Below, one piece after another: positions 18,201 through 24,991 of a stretch of DNA of 32,699 nucleotides. The stretch is taken from positions 1 through 32,699 of IMG/VR virus record IMGVR_UViG_3300034682_000197; one strand, given 5' to 3'. The first letter of the stretch is position 1. Each line of letters opens with the position of its first letter. The DNA comes from a virus. The notes beneath the pieces were generated by a model, which worked only from the letters and a program-made list of their open reading frames with translations, ran no database searches and was not told where the DNA came from. The translations under genes and the position numbers were made by a program.

Positions 18201-18344
18201 ATGGCAGCTCAGGCGAACCCAACCATCAATGCGTTGAAGGTCATCGCCAATGGTCTTGGTCTTACCGTGTTCGAGTTGTTCGATAGGGTGCGGGAACAGA
18301 TGCCTGTGCCGAGGAAGCGTAGGCGGCCTAAAGCGCTGCCGTAG
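18201..18344 (+). pseudogene. truncated XRE-type helix-turn-helix regulator (C-terminal part only)
   Basis: The open frame carries ISMAAQANPTINALKVIANG followed by LGLTVFELFDRVREQ, which matches the last helices of an HTH_3/XRE domain (pattern: anPtl-tL--iA-gLg---elf). The first helices and a true start are missing; upstream codons in this frame look unrelated. The end is a basic tail (RKRRRPKALP). It lies 80 nt before the PLD nuclease gene, a place typical for a controller (C) protein of a restriction system. The truncation point is close to the IS and dispersed-repeat boundary, so it was probably lost by rearrangement. Confidence 0.6.
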
Positions 18345-18357
18345 CGAGTCCGGCAGG

Positions 18358-18389
18358 TTGAACAAATGAGATGAGCATATGGCTATACT
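18358..18389 (+). promoter_or_regulatory. possible promoter of the PLD nuclease gene
   Basis: A good -10 (TATACT, 18384-18389) lies 36 nt before ATG 18425. The best -35 (TTGAAC, 18358-18363) is 20 nt away, longer than ideal. An AAGGTGAAGG ribosome binding region sits between. Confidence 0.35.
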
Positions 18390-18424
18390 TGCCGTGGACT
18401 TTAACAAGGTGAAGGCTATAGCTC

Positions 18425-19687
18425 ATGAGGTATCACGACACAGGTTCGCGCAGTCCTGCGGAAGCATTGTCTACTTGGCTTCGCGAAGTCCTGACTGATG
18501 AAGTCACCGAGTTTCGTGTTCAGACTGGATATTTCTCGGCGAAGGCGCTTGGACTAGTCTTGCCCGTCATTGAACGGGCCGCCAAGGCAGACCTTGTCAC
18601 CAATGTTCTAGTTGGGTCAAACGATGCGTCCACTGTGAAGACTCACGTGGAAAAGCTTCTGGATGTAATGGGGATACCTCGTACGAACGCCCGCTTGGGT
18701 GTCGTTAGCTTCAAGAGGGGGCTATTCCATCCGAAAGTCTTCCACATTCGCCGGAATGACGACAGTCAAGCCGCCTTCGTTGGTTCGGCGAACCTGACCA
18801 GAGAGGGGCTAGCGCTGAACATCGAGGCCGCTATCTCGCTGGACACCAGAGACGGCGACGACGAAGGAGAAGTTACTAAGATCGCCACAGCAATCGATGA
18901 TTGGTTTGTCTTGCCATTACGGGAAGGAATCACCCTCGTTGACAGCCCCGATGTCATTGAGCAGCTAGTTGCGGATGGGATACTCGCCGAAACACCGCCA
19001 CCGAAGTCAGGTGGTGAGGGAACAGGTACTGGGACCGCTGGACCAAGACTCACGGCACTGATGCCATTGCCGACAATATTAATGTCGGCAGTGGAGATTG
19101 CAGGAACTGCTGACGACGACGATTTCGACCCATCGGTGCCGCCGGCTGCTCCTCCGCCCGTCACAATACTTACTCCGGGACCGGCCGCTACTGCTACAAA
19201 TCCCGCATCTGCGCCCGCGATAACTCAAGGCTTCGCTAACAAGAATGCATTCTGGATTGAGACTGGAGCGCTAACTGGGGGATCAAGGAATCAACTTGAT
19301 CTTTCCATGGTGACAAAGCACTCATTAATAGCAGGCAGCATTTCATTGTTTGGGGTAAACAGTGCTGCAACGACCACTGTAACGTCAGTGATAATCCGTT
19401 ATCAAGGCGTTGACTATACGAATTGCAAAATCAAATTTCCGGTTACCGCTTCCGGCAACTCTAACGGAACTTGGAGACTTCAGCTGAACGGGGTTGCATC
19501 AACAGGGCAAATACTGACGGCCAATTGTCCAAGTTTCGTGCACAAAATTTTAGTCTTTACCCCGCTGGCACAAAACCATTACGAAATTGCCCTGGTCAGC
19601 CCACGCTCAGCACTATCTGTATTTAAAGCGAACAGCACTGTATGGGACTGCAATCGAGGCGGTGGCAGGCATTTCGGCAGAATCTAG
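18425..19687 (+). CDS. PLD-superfamily nuclease, NgoFVII/BfiI-type restriction enzyme candidate, 420 aa
   Basis: Residues 1-190 form a phospholipase-D-like fold with one HxK motif: FHPKVFHI (His102, Lys104) and GSANLT (Gly120 to Asn123). Like BfiI and NgoFVII, which have one motif per chain, it would need to dimerise to make an active site. A Pro/Gly/Thr-rich linker (about 190-265) leads to a separate C-terminal domain (about 265-420) starting with FWIETGALTGGSRNQLDLS and mostly beta. In BfiI/NgoAVII relatives this position holds a B3-like DNA-recognition domain; that equivalence is inferred, not seen. The second half is clearly richer in AT than the phage genes. It faces two methyltransferase genes transcribed towards it. 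Restriction is the likely role; phospholipid hydrolysis is unlikely. Confidence 0.75.
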   Translation: MRYHDTGSRSPAEALSTWLREVLTDEVTEFRVQTGYFSAKALGLVLPVIERAAKADLVTNVLVGSNDASTVKTHVEKLLDVMGIPRTNARLGVVSFKRGLFHPKVFHIRRNDDSQAAFVGSANLTREGLALNIEAAISLDTRDGDDEGEVTKIATAIDDWFVLPLREGITLVDSPDVIEQLVADGILAETPPPKSGGEGTGTGTAGPRLTALMPLPTILMSAVEIAGTADDDDFDPSVPPAAPPPVTILTPGPAATATNPASAPAITQGFANKNAFWIETGALTGGSRNQLDLSMVTKHSLIAGSISLFGVNSAATTTVTSVIIRYQGVDYTNCKIKFPVTASGNSNGTWRLQLNGVASTGQILTANCPSFVHKILVFTPLAQNHYEIALVSPRSALSVFKANSTVWDCNRGGGRHFGRI

Positions 19688-19762
19688 TTAGAACGATTCC
19701 CTTGGTCGAGATCGCTTGGCTCGAAACGGATCTACAAGAAATGCGAAGTAGCTTGGGCTGCT

Positions 19763-20599
19763 CTAGAAACGACTTAGCCATTCCTGGTGTTTCCCTTTCC
19801 GAATTCCGCTAATACCGCCCTTTGCCCCGCCAAATGTGAGCATCACGGCATTGTTACTCAACTGGTTTCCTTCGGAAACGAATAACGGGGCCTGATTTAC
19901 TTCGCGGAAGCGGTTTATGAACGATGTTACATCGAAGCCGAACGCATACCCTGTCGTATTTTGATATGGCGGGTCTAAATACACGACAGCATTACTGGGA
20001 AAGGGATCACTAAGGACTGTCATGATGTTCGTGTTGAGGCAGGTTACTCCTCTCATTCCGTTTACGAGGGCATCGACTCGGCGACGCAGCTCGGTAGGAG
20101 AGGGTTGCATCGGATTGGCAGGGCTGCGGCGTATGCTCGTCGCAGTTGGCTCCCAGTAGTCCCGGAAGCAGGCGTTCGCCCAGCGTTCTCCATTGCGCCA
20201 AATTTGCTTCCCTCCAAAGGAACAAGCCTGAAGCACTGGGTAAAGCTCTACTTCATGGTCACCCACCGGGAGCGCCGACAACGCCGACATGTGAGCCTTA
20301 AAATCGCGTTTATCGAGCGGCAAGCCGGACAAAAACTGATCAAAAGTGTCCATGTTGAACGTGCCGGAGCCAATGGAGGACCAGAAGGCACCCCAAGAGC
20401 TGATGTCGAGCATCCAAATGCGTGATGGGGCGACACCTCTGTTAACCAGTTCGATGGATATCGCGGCAGATCCGCAGCATAGGTCGTAGAACTGTGAGTT
20501 CGGCCCGGGAGCAGCCTCTAGAAGAATGTCGACAATCTGAGCCGCTACGCGCTGTTTGCCGCCCTGATATGCGCAGGGTACGCGCATTCGACTGCTCAT
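19763..20599 (-). CDS. D12-class DNA adenine N6-methyltransferase, 278 aa
   Basis: The protein transfers a methyl group from S-adenosylmethionine to adenine in DNA. Motif X is seen as AYQGGKQRVA (residues 10-19), motif I as FYDLCCGSAAISIEL (37-51) and the catalytic motif IV as DPPY (209-212). The order X-I-IV is that of the alpha class, which includes Dam and M.DpnII. Length is normal and the gene looks intact. Its ATG overlaps the stop of the upstream fused methyltransferase by four bases (ATGA, 20596-20599), so the two are translationally coupled. It may protect the second strand of an asymmetric site or a second site. Recognition sequence is not predictable from what is visible. Confidence 0.88.
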   Translation of the reverse strand: MSSRMRVPCAYQGGKQRVAAQIVDILLEAAPGPNSQFYDLCCGSAAISIELVNRGVAPSRIWMLDISSWGAFWSSIGSGTFNMDTFDQFLSGLPLDKRDFKAHMSALSALPVGDHEVELYPVLQACSFGGKQIWRNGERWANACFRDYWEPTATSIRRSPANPMQPSPTELRRRVDALVNGMRGVTCLNTNIMTVLSDPFPSNAVVYLDPPYQNTTGYAFGFDVTSFINRFREVNQAPLFVSEGNQLSNNAVMLTFGGAKGGISGIRKGKHQEWLSRF

Positions 20600-21843
20600 G
20601 AAGATTTCCTGCGGATCAGTATTCGTGCATAAACACGCCGACCGTTGATGATGCCGACACCACCCCTGTCTTCAGAATGCGGACGATACCCTACCTCTGT
20701 AAGGGTCTTGGAAGATACGTTGGTGCGTGCGTTGCCGTTGGCAAGCATAACGATCTCGAACTGATCCGGGCTGTATTTGTCGAGGAACGTGATCGGCACC
20801 CCCATAACCCCGTCGTAGTCGACAGGAATATTTTGGGTGCGTCCGACATCAATCGCATCGTAGTTTTCGTAACGTGGATATTCGTCCGGAGTGTAGTGGC
20901 TGGTCAGTGCTATAGGCTCGTGCCGCCTGCTGGTGTCCAAGTTGGTAAACCAGCGTACGCCCTTCACTCGAATGAAGCGACGTCCTCTCTCGTCTATACC
21001 GCAGCCGGCGGCGTTTAGCGGGTAGTCATCGGGCACATAAAATTTTCGATCCCCAGAGCGGATGGATTCTCCGTACCAGACTCTATTGTCACGGAAGAGC
21101 GGGAAGATCTCCTTGCATGTTGCTGCGTTCATGTTCCCAAGAATAATGAAATCCTTTTCATGACGCTCTAGCTGGCTGATGTACTCGCGGAAAAGGCTGA
21201 AGGGTGGATTGGTGACCACGATGTCGGCTTCCTTGAGCAAAGCTTCGCACTCGTCTGACCGGAAATCGCCGTCACCAGCGAGATGCACGAGAGCGTTGCC
21301 TTGCATAGCAAACAAGGACTCTAAATCCAGCGAACCGTCTGGCCTCACCAGAGGCTCGTCAGGCACTTCGGTTACTACCGCCTTATAGGCGCCAGTCCCT
21401 CCCTCTAGTGGATATTCCCGTCCTGCCATTGGGGATCCGGCGTAGCAGGTGGATGTAAGTCCCGCCAGCCCTATCTTGTTGAAATGGAGCACAAAAAACC
21501 GGAAGAAAGCTGACTCAAAAGGATCGTCACAGTTACAAAGTATGGTCTTTCCCTTTAGTTGCTCTCTATGCTTAACCATTTCCCTAGTGACATCCTCGTA
21601 CTGCGTATAGAACTCATCTCTCTTGATGATGAACGCACGATTGAGTGTCGCATTTCTGGATTTCGAATGTGGTTTTGGATGTTCTGGCTTTATATCAAAC
21701 GGCATGGTGCCCTCGCGAACCACCGCTTTGAGAAAGGTATTAATTGCGGCGGACATGCCGATGCCAATCTCTTCGAATACCTCGCTGGCGCGTCTTTTGA
21801 CATCTAGGTCAATGCGTATTGTCGTAGTCGGTTTGACTGACAT
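20596..21843 (-). CDS. RelB/DinJ-type RHH domain fused to M.EcoRI-type adenine methyltransferase, 415 aa
   Basis: Residues 6-52 (TTTIRIDLDVKRRASEVFEE, then SAAINTFLKAVVREGTMPFDI) match the ribbon-helix-helix antitoxin pattern of DinJ/RelB. After a short linker, residue 63 onwards resembles M.EcoRI as I recall it: SRNATLNRAF, KRDEFYTQYEDV, TILCNCDDPFESAF (100-113) and catalytic NPPF (212-215). M.EcoRI has 326 residues and no such domain, so the extra N-terminus is a true extension. ATG 21843 was chosen over the upstream ATG at 21891 because the upstream codons lie inside the promoter-like repeats and MSVKPTTTIRID is the natural start of an RHH protein. No RelE-type toxin gene is adjacent. The domain probably binds the operon's operator; an antitoxin function is possible but unsupported. 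Confidence 0.82.
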   Translation of the reverse strand: MSVKPTTTIRIDLDVKRRASEVFEEIGIGMSAAINTFLKAVVREGTMPFDIKPEHPKPHSKSRNATLNRAFIIKRDEFYTQYEDVTREMVKHREQLKGKTILCNCDDPFESAFFRFFVLHFNKIGLAGLTSTCYAGSPMAGREYPLEGGTGAYKAVVTEVPDEPLVRPDGSLDLESLFAMQGNALVHLAGDGDFRSDECEALLKEADIVVTNPPFSLFREYISQLERHEKDFIILGNMNAATCKEIFPLFRDNRVWYGESIRSGDRKFYVPDDYPLNAAGCGIDERGRRFIRVKGVRWFTNLDTSRRHEPIALTSHYTPDEYPRYENYDAIDVGRTQNIPVDYDGVMGVPITFLDKYSPDQFEIVMLANGNARTNVSSKTLTEVGYRPHSEDRGGVGIINGRRVYARILIRRKSS

Positions 21844-21858
21844 ATTTGGCCCCGTGAA

Positions 21859-21900
21859 ATACAATGTAGCACAACTTATTGCGACATACAATGTAGCACA
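21859..21900 (-). promoter_or_regulatory. promoter with duplicated 15-nt operator for the methyltransferase operon
   Basis: ATACAATGTAGCACA occurs exactly at 21859-21873 and 21886-21900, 27 bp apart, and each copy holds the palindrome TACAATGTA. Read on the - strand, the upstream copy supplies TTGTAT as a -35 and, after 17 nt, the downstream copy supplies TACATT as a -10, before ATG 21843. RHH proteins bind short palindromes in tandem, so autorepression by the fused domain is likely. Confidence 0.65.
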
Positions 21901-22090
21901 TCATGAGAATGGCGCCGAAGACTAACGCTGAATATGGTACGGATAAGCCAAGCACATCAGCAACCGGACTTCCTGCCGAATGAGTGGTACGGCTACAGGG
22001 GGCAGGTCAAGAGGTTAGACAGATGAGCTCGGGTGATCACCAAGGAAGGTTCGTAACTGAACCACCACCGAACCTCTACCGAACCCGCCC

Positions 22091-22132
22091 TGCCTAGGCA
22101 AACTACGTTGGCGAGGGATAGCCTCGTTTGCC
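22091..22132. repeat. nested inverted repeats able to form a cruciform
   Basis: TGCCTAGGCA (22091-22100) is a perfect 10-bp palindrome. Overlapping it, GGCAAAC (22097-22103) pairs with GTTTGCC (22126-22132), with GAGG and CCTC pairing inside. There is no T-run, so a terminator is unlikely. It could be a recombination or protein-binding site at the island edge. Confidence 0.5.
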
Positions 22133-22150
22133 AGTTCCCAGCGCAAGAAA

Positions 22151-22181
22151 GAAAAACGGCCACCCATCAGGGCAGCCGTTT
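22151..22181 (-). terminator. intrinsic terminator downstream of the tRNA-Phe fragment
   Basis: On the - strand AAACGGC pairs with GCCGTTT over a 14-nt loop and runs into TTTTTC. It lies 10 nt after the CCA end of the tRNA fragment, as expected for a tRNA gene's own terminator. Confidence 0.75.
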
Positions 22182-22190
22182 AGGTATATC

Positions 22191-22237
22191 TGGTGGCCGG
22201 GGGCGGAATCGAACCGTCGACACTCGGATTTTCAGTC
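22191..22237 (-). pseudogene. tRNA-Phe(GAA) 3' fragment
   Basis: Read on the - strand, this gives the anticodon loop CTGAAAA with anticodon GAA, a variable region, T-loop GGTTCGATTCC, and an acceptor 3' strand ending GGCCACCA. The D-arm and 5' acceptor are absent upstream. The T-stem has an A-C mismatch and the anticodon stem cannot fully pair, so it is not functional. Such 3' pieces are typical of att sites left by elements that integrate in tRNA genes. Confidence 0.75.
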
Positions 22238-22391
22238 TGCGGATCGGCCACAAGCCGACGTTCCAGTACCTCGGCTAGATTGTCGGCTTTGTCCGAGTAG
22301 TTCGCGTTGGGCTTACGTCCGGTATTGGAGTGGACCGGCCCCATGAATGGCAACAGAAGGGAATTCGTGACTGTCCGCTTCTGGCCGATAG

Positions 22392-22422
22392 CCGTCACCC
22401 AACACTTGAAAGAAGACCGTAT
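22392..22422 (-). repeat. inverted copy of the dispersed repeat
   Basis: On the - strand ATACGGTC (22422-22415) is followed after 11 nt by GTTGGGTGACGG (22403-22392). This matches the IS-split copy at 16907-18124 in the opposite orientation, so the pair brackets the accessory island. Confidence 0.45.
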
Positions 22423-22450
22423 AGCGGGCCGTTAAACCCTGACCAATTTT

Positions 22451-22489
22451 GAAGCCTCAACAGCGCATGCAGTTGGGGCTTCTTTGTTT
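22451..22489 (+). terminator. intrinsic terminator, probably of the giant-gene transcript
   Basis: GAAGCCTCAAC (22451-22461) pairs with GTTGGGGCTTC (22472-22482), with one T-G wobble, over a 10-nt loop; TTTGTTT follows. No + strand gene lies just upstream now. It probably ended the giant gene's transcript before the island separated them. Confidence 0.75.
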
Positions 22490-22491
22490 CA

Positions 22492-22503
22492 CCCCGGCTA
22501 GGG
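22492..22503 (+). repeat. recurring intergenic motif, copy 3 (CCCCGGCTAGGG)
   Basis: An exact copy lies 2 nt after the terminator T-tract and 56 nt before the ATG of the next phage unit at 22560. The same terminator-motif-gene relation suggests a start-of-unit signal. Confidence 0.55.
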
Positions 22504-22559
22504 ATGGCAGCAAGTGGCAGGGCTGAAGAGACTGAAGGCTCTTTTCAGGAGCCCCAGTC

Positions 22560-22964
22560 ATGGCCAACAAGTTGTACCCCAAGGGGGCCGAAAAACTCCT
22601 CGGCGCCCAGATCAATCTCGCCACCGACCCGATCAAGGCGGTCTTGGTGCCCAGCACCTACACCTTCAGCAATGCCCACGAGTTCCTGGCGGACCTGGGC
22701 GCCGTGGTCGGCGCGGCGGCCACGCTGGCCAACAAGAGCATTGCCGGCGGCGTCTTTGATGCTGCTGATCTGGACTTTGGTGCGCTGGCCAGTGGCAGCA
22801 CCTGCAAGGCCCTGGTCTTGTTCAAGGACAGCGGCAACCCTGCCACGTCGGACTTGCTGTGCTACTTCGATGAAATCACGGGCTTTCCGTTCAGCACCAA
22901 CGGGGGCTCCGTGTGGGTCCCATGGTCGGAGGGGCCCGCCAAGATCATTTCGCTGGTGGCGTAA
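22560..22964 (+). CDS. conserved phage virion protein, 134 aa
   Basis: The sequence MANKLYPKGAEKLLGAQINL with DPIKAVLVPSTYTFSNAHEF, SIAGGVFDAADLDFGAL and FPFSTNGGSVWVPWSEGPAK matches a small conserved phage protein that I recall from many tailed-phage structural regions, where it is annotated only as hypothetical or structural. It looks all beta, without membrane segments. It is the first gene of the second structural unit. A Shine-Dalgarno-like AGGAG (in TTTTCAGGAGCCCC) precedes ATG 22560. The role is probably in tail, fibre or decoration; no enzymatic motif is visible. Confidence 0.7.
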   Translation: MANKLYPKGAEKLLGAQINLATDPIKAVLVPSTYTFSNAHEFLADLGAVVGAAATLANKSIAGGVFDAADLDFGALASGSTCKALVLFKDSGNPATSDLLCYFDEITGFPFSTNGGSVWVPWSEGPAKIISLVA

Positions 22965-22975
22965 GGAGAAGCAGC

Positions 22976-24103
22976 ATGCGTACCCTGTTTTTCCTGAACA
23001 ACGCTGCGTTCACACTGACAGAGGCTCTCACGGACGAGGCATTTACCGGCCAGCCGGTTCCCTTGTCTGCGGATCGTCCTTCCTCCTGGCCGAACATGCC
23101 AGAGGCGATGGAGGGCCTGTTCACGCTGGCCACGATCACCCACAAGGACATGCCCGGCCAGTATGAAATCGTCAATCTGCTGGGCTATGTCGACATGCCT
23201 GACGACACCCGCGTGCTGATGGTGGAGCGCGCCCGCGAGGATACCCAGGCGCAGGCCTGGCCTGTGGGCTCGGTCATGGAGTGCCGCGTGACCCAGAGCA
23301 TGCTGGAGCAGTTGGGCGCGGACACCCTGCACCACGCCCGCCATCAAGCGATCTCGGTGAACCTGGGAGATGCCTTCATCGACTGGGGCGCGCCGAGCGG
23401 CTTTGAGTTCATTCCTGGTGCCTTCGCCCTTGGCGGGCTGCCGGTCGCGCCAGCCCGTGGTTTTGGGGAGTCTGAACTCAACGGCGTGTTCGCTGGGATG
23501 GCACAGCAGGTGGAGGGCGTGGGCTACAGCCACATGGTGGAGTTGGGCGTTGCGCCCAATTTCAACCCCGCGGCGACCTACTACCCCGGCGACTTTGCTA
23601 GAAGCACCGACAGCCCGTTCAACACCTACTGTATGGGCCGGGGCCATGCATTCTCGGGTGGCGCTGCGCCTGCGTTGGGGGATTCGCCCTGGGTGCGTTT
23701 TGATCCGGGCAGCGACGGCAACATCGTGGCGCTCCCGCGCCTGGGGGCCAACGGCGAGAACACCGGCATCTGGTTCTACCCGACAGAAGTCGGTTTCATC
23801 TGCGATGCCTACGGCGCATCGACGCCGCCGACGATCACGGTCAAGGAAGTGGACTATGCCGGCAGCGTGGTTGGGGACTTGGTGGCCGCCAAGCAGCTGG
23901 TGGGCATTGGTGCGCGCCAGCGCATCGTGCTGTCCAACGCGATCACCAAGGGCATCAAGGGCTTTCACTTCGTGCGCAGCAGCACGGCCACCGGCGGCAC
24001 GTGCCGCGGGCGCTTTTACTGGAAGGGCCTGTTCGTGCACAGCAACGACGCGGACAGCTACCCAGCTGCGCCAGATTCGTTTGACGGCCTGTATATCCGA
24101 TAG
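22976..24103 (+). CDS. phage structural protein, 375 aa
   Basis: ATG 22976 follows TAAGGAGAAGCAGC, a strong ribosome binding site, and lies 11 nt after the previous stop; a longer frame to an upstream ATG would overlap that gene. The protein begins MRTLFFLNNAAFTLTEALTD and is rich in beta-type sequence throughout, with aromatic residues and Gly (GRGHAFSGGAAPALGDSPWV, GIWFYPTEVGFICDAYGA). It ends TCRGRFYWKGLFVHSNDAD...GLYIR. There is no signal peptide or membrane helix. I do not recognise the family. Its place in an unbroken run of virion genes suggests a tail or fibre component. Confidence 0.65.
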   Translation: MRTLFFLNNAAFTLTEALTDEAFTGQPVPLSADRPSSWPNMPEAMEGLFTLATITHKDMPGQYEIVNLLGYVDMPDDTRVLMVERAREDTQAQAWPVGSVMECRVTQSMLEQLGADTLHHARHQAISVNLGDAFIDWGAPSGFEFIPGAFALGGLPVAPARGFGESELNGVFAGMAQQVEGVGYSHMVELGVAPNFNPAATYYPGDFARSTDSPFNTYCMGRGHAFSGGAAPALGDSPWVRFDPGSDGNIVALPRLGANGENTGIWFYPTEVGFICDAYGASTPPTITVKEVDYAGSVVGDLVAAKQLVGIGARQRIVLSNAITKGIKGFHFVRSSTATGGTCRGRFYWKGLFVHSNDADSYPAAPDSFDGLYIR

Positions 24104-24115
24104 GGAGCGTGCCCC

Positions 24116-24991
24116 ATGGCCTTCCCACAGATCAACGCCGAGGCCATCAACGCGGCCGCCTCCGCGCTGGCGGTGCCAGAGCCTGTACCAGAACCTGCGA
24201 CGGCTACGCCTGGGGCGCTGATCAATGGCGGGGCCATCCATGGCTGGCAGATCAACGCCAGCACCGTGGCGGGTGGCGCGGTGGTGCCAGAGCCCGAACC
24301 CGAGGTGGTGGTGCCTTCCGCGCGCATCAATGCCGACGGCATCAACAGCTGGGCGATCAACGGCGGGGGCACTGCGGGCGGTGGCACGGTGCAGCCGCCG
24401 GCGTTCTTGGTTTCCAGCCTGGTGCCGGTGCGCTTGGGTGTTCCAGCCCTGCAGCTGGGCGATCCACCCACGCCCACGGTCGCCACCGTGCAGAGCCTGG
24501 CGCCGGTGCGCTTGGGCACCCCGCAGCTGGTGCAGGAGACGGAGCAGGGCAGCACGGCGTTTCCGGCGGCCAGCCTGCGGCCGGTGCGTTTGGGCGTGCC
24601 CACGGCTGCGCTGTCACTGCAGACCGGCCCCGTCCAGAGCCTGCACGCCGTGCACTTTGCGCCGGCGCGGCTGGTGCTGGCCCTGCCGGCCGCCAGCCTG
24701 CAGCCCGTGCGCCTGGGGGTGCCGGGGGTGGGTGCGCAAGCGCGCAGTGCATCGCTGCGCCCGGTGCGCATGGGCCCCCCGCGGCTGGTCTGCCACCTGC
24801 CGGTGGCCGGTATGCAGCCGGTGCACCTGGGGCGGCCTGGCCTGCAGCTGGCCGGTGTGACCCTGGCCGTGGCCAGCTTGCGGCCGGTGGTCCTAGGCAC
24901 GCCCGCTTTGGGCGGGGTGGCCCTGCGCGCCCGTGCCCTGTGCCCCGTGCGCTTGGGGCAGCCCACCTTACAAAGAGAGAGCACATGCTGA
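24116..24991 (+). CDS. repeat-built virion protein with PVRLG repeats, 291 aa
   Basis: The protein consists of repeats. Residues 1-90 hold units of the form INxxxINxWxIN (QINAEAINAA, LINGGAIHGWQINAS, RINADGINSWAINGGG) separated by Pro/Glu linkers. From about residue 95 there are nine degenerate units centred on PVRLGxPxL (for example LVPVRLGVPAL, LAPVRLGTPQL, LRPVRLGVPTA, LRPVRMGPPRL, LCPVRLGQPTL), 20-30 residues apart. This suggests a solenoid or fibrous beta structure. Its stop overlaps the next start by 7 nt (ATGCTGA). No known family was recognised; a tail-fibre or spike component is inferred. Confidence 0.65.
   Translation: MAFPQINAEAINAAASALAVPEPVPEPATATPGALINGGAIHGWQINASTVAGGAVVPEPEPEVVVPSARINADGINSWAINGGGTAGGGTVQPPAFLVSSLVPVRLGVPALQLGDPPTPTVATVQSLAPVRLGTPQLVQETEQGSTAFPAASLRPVRLGVPTAALSLQTGPVQSLHAVHFAPARLVLALPAASLQPVRLGVPGVGAQARSASLRPVRMGPPRLVCHLPVAGMQPVHLGRPGLQLAGVTLAVASLRPVVLGTPALGGVALRARALCPVRLGQPTLQRESTC

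Larger units (their letters stand above)
21901..22559. other. intergenic remnant region between the island and the tail genes
   Basis: I find no credible protein gene in this stretch. It holds a palindrome and inverted repeat (22091-22132), a - strand terminator with a tRNA-Phe 3' fragment (22151-22237), an inverted copy of the dispersed repeat (22392-22422), a + strand terminator (22451-22489) and a copy of the recurring motif (22492-22503). The phage sequence most likely resumes between 22423 and 22451. Confidence 0.6.

Noticed and set aside
22128-22346. + strand open frame with WWPGAESNRRHSDFQS
   Set aside because: This phrase is the well-known false translation of the antisense strand of a tRNA-Phe 3' end; the true feature is the tRNA fragment on the - strand.
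22180-22398. - strand 72-aa frame running through the tRNA-Phe fragment
   Set aside because: Its end is just translated tRNA and terminator sequence, there is no ribosome binding site, and the rest covers dispersed-repeat sequence. An integrase remnant could not be shown.
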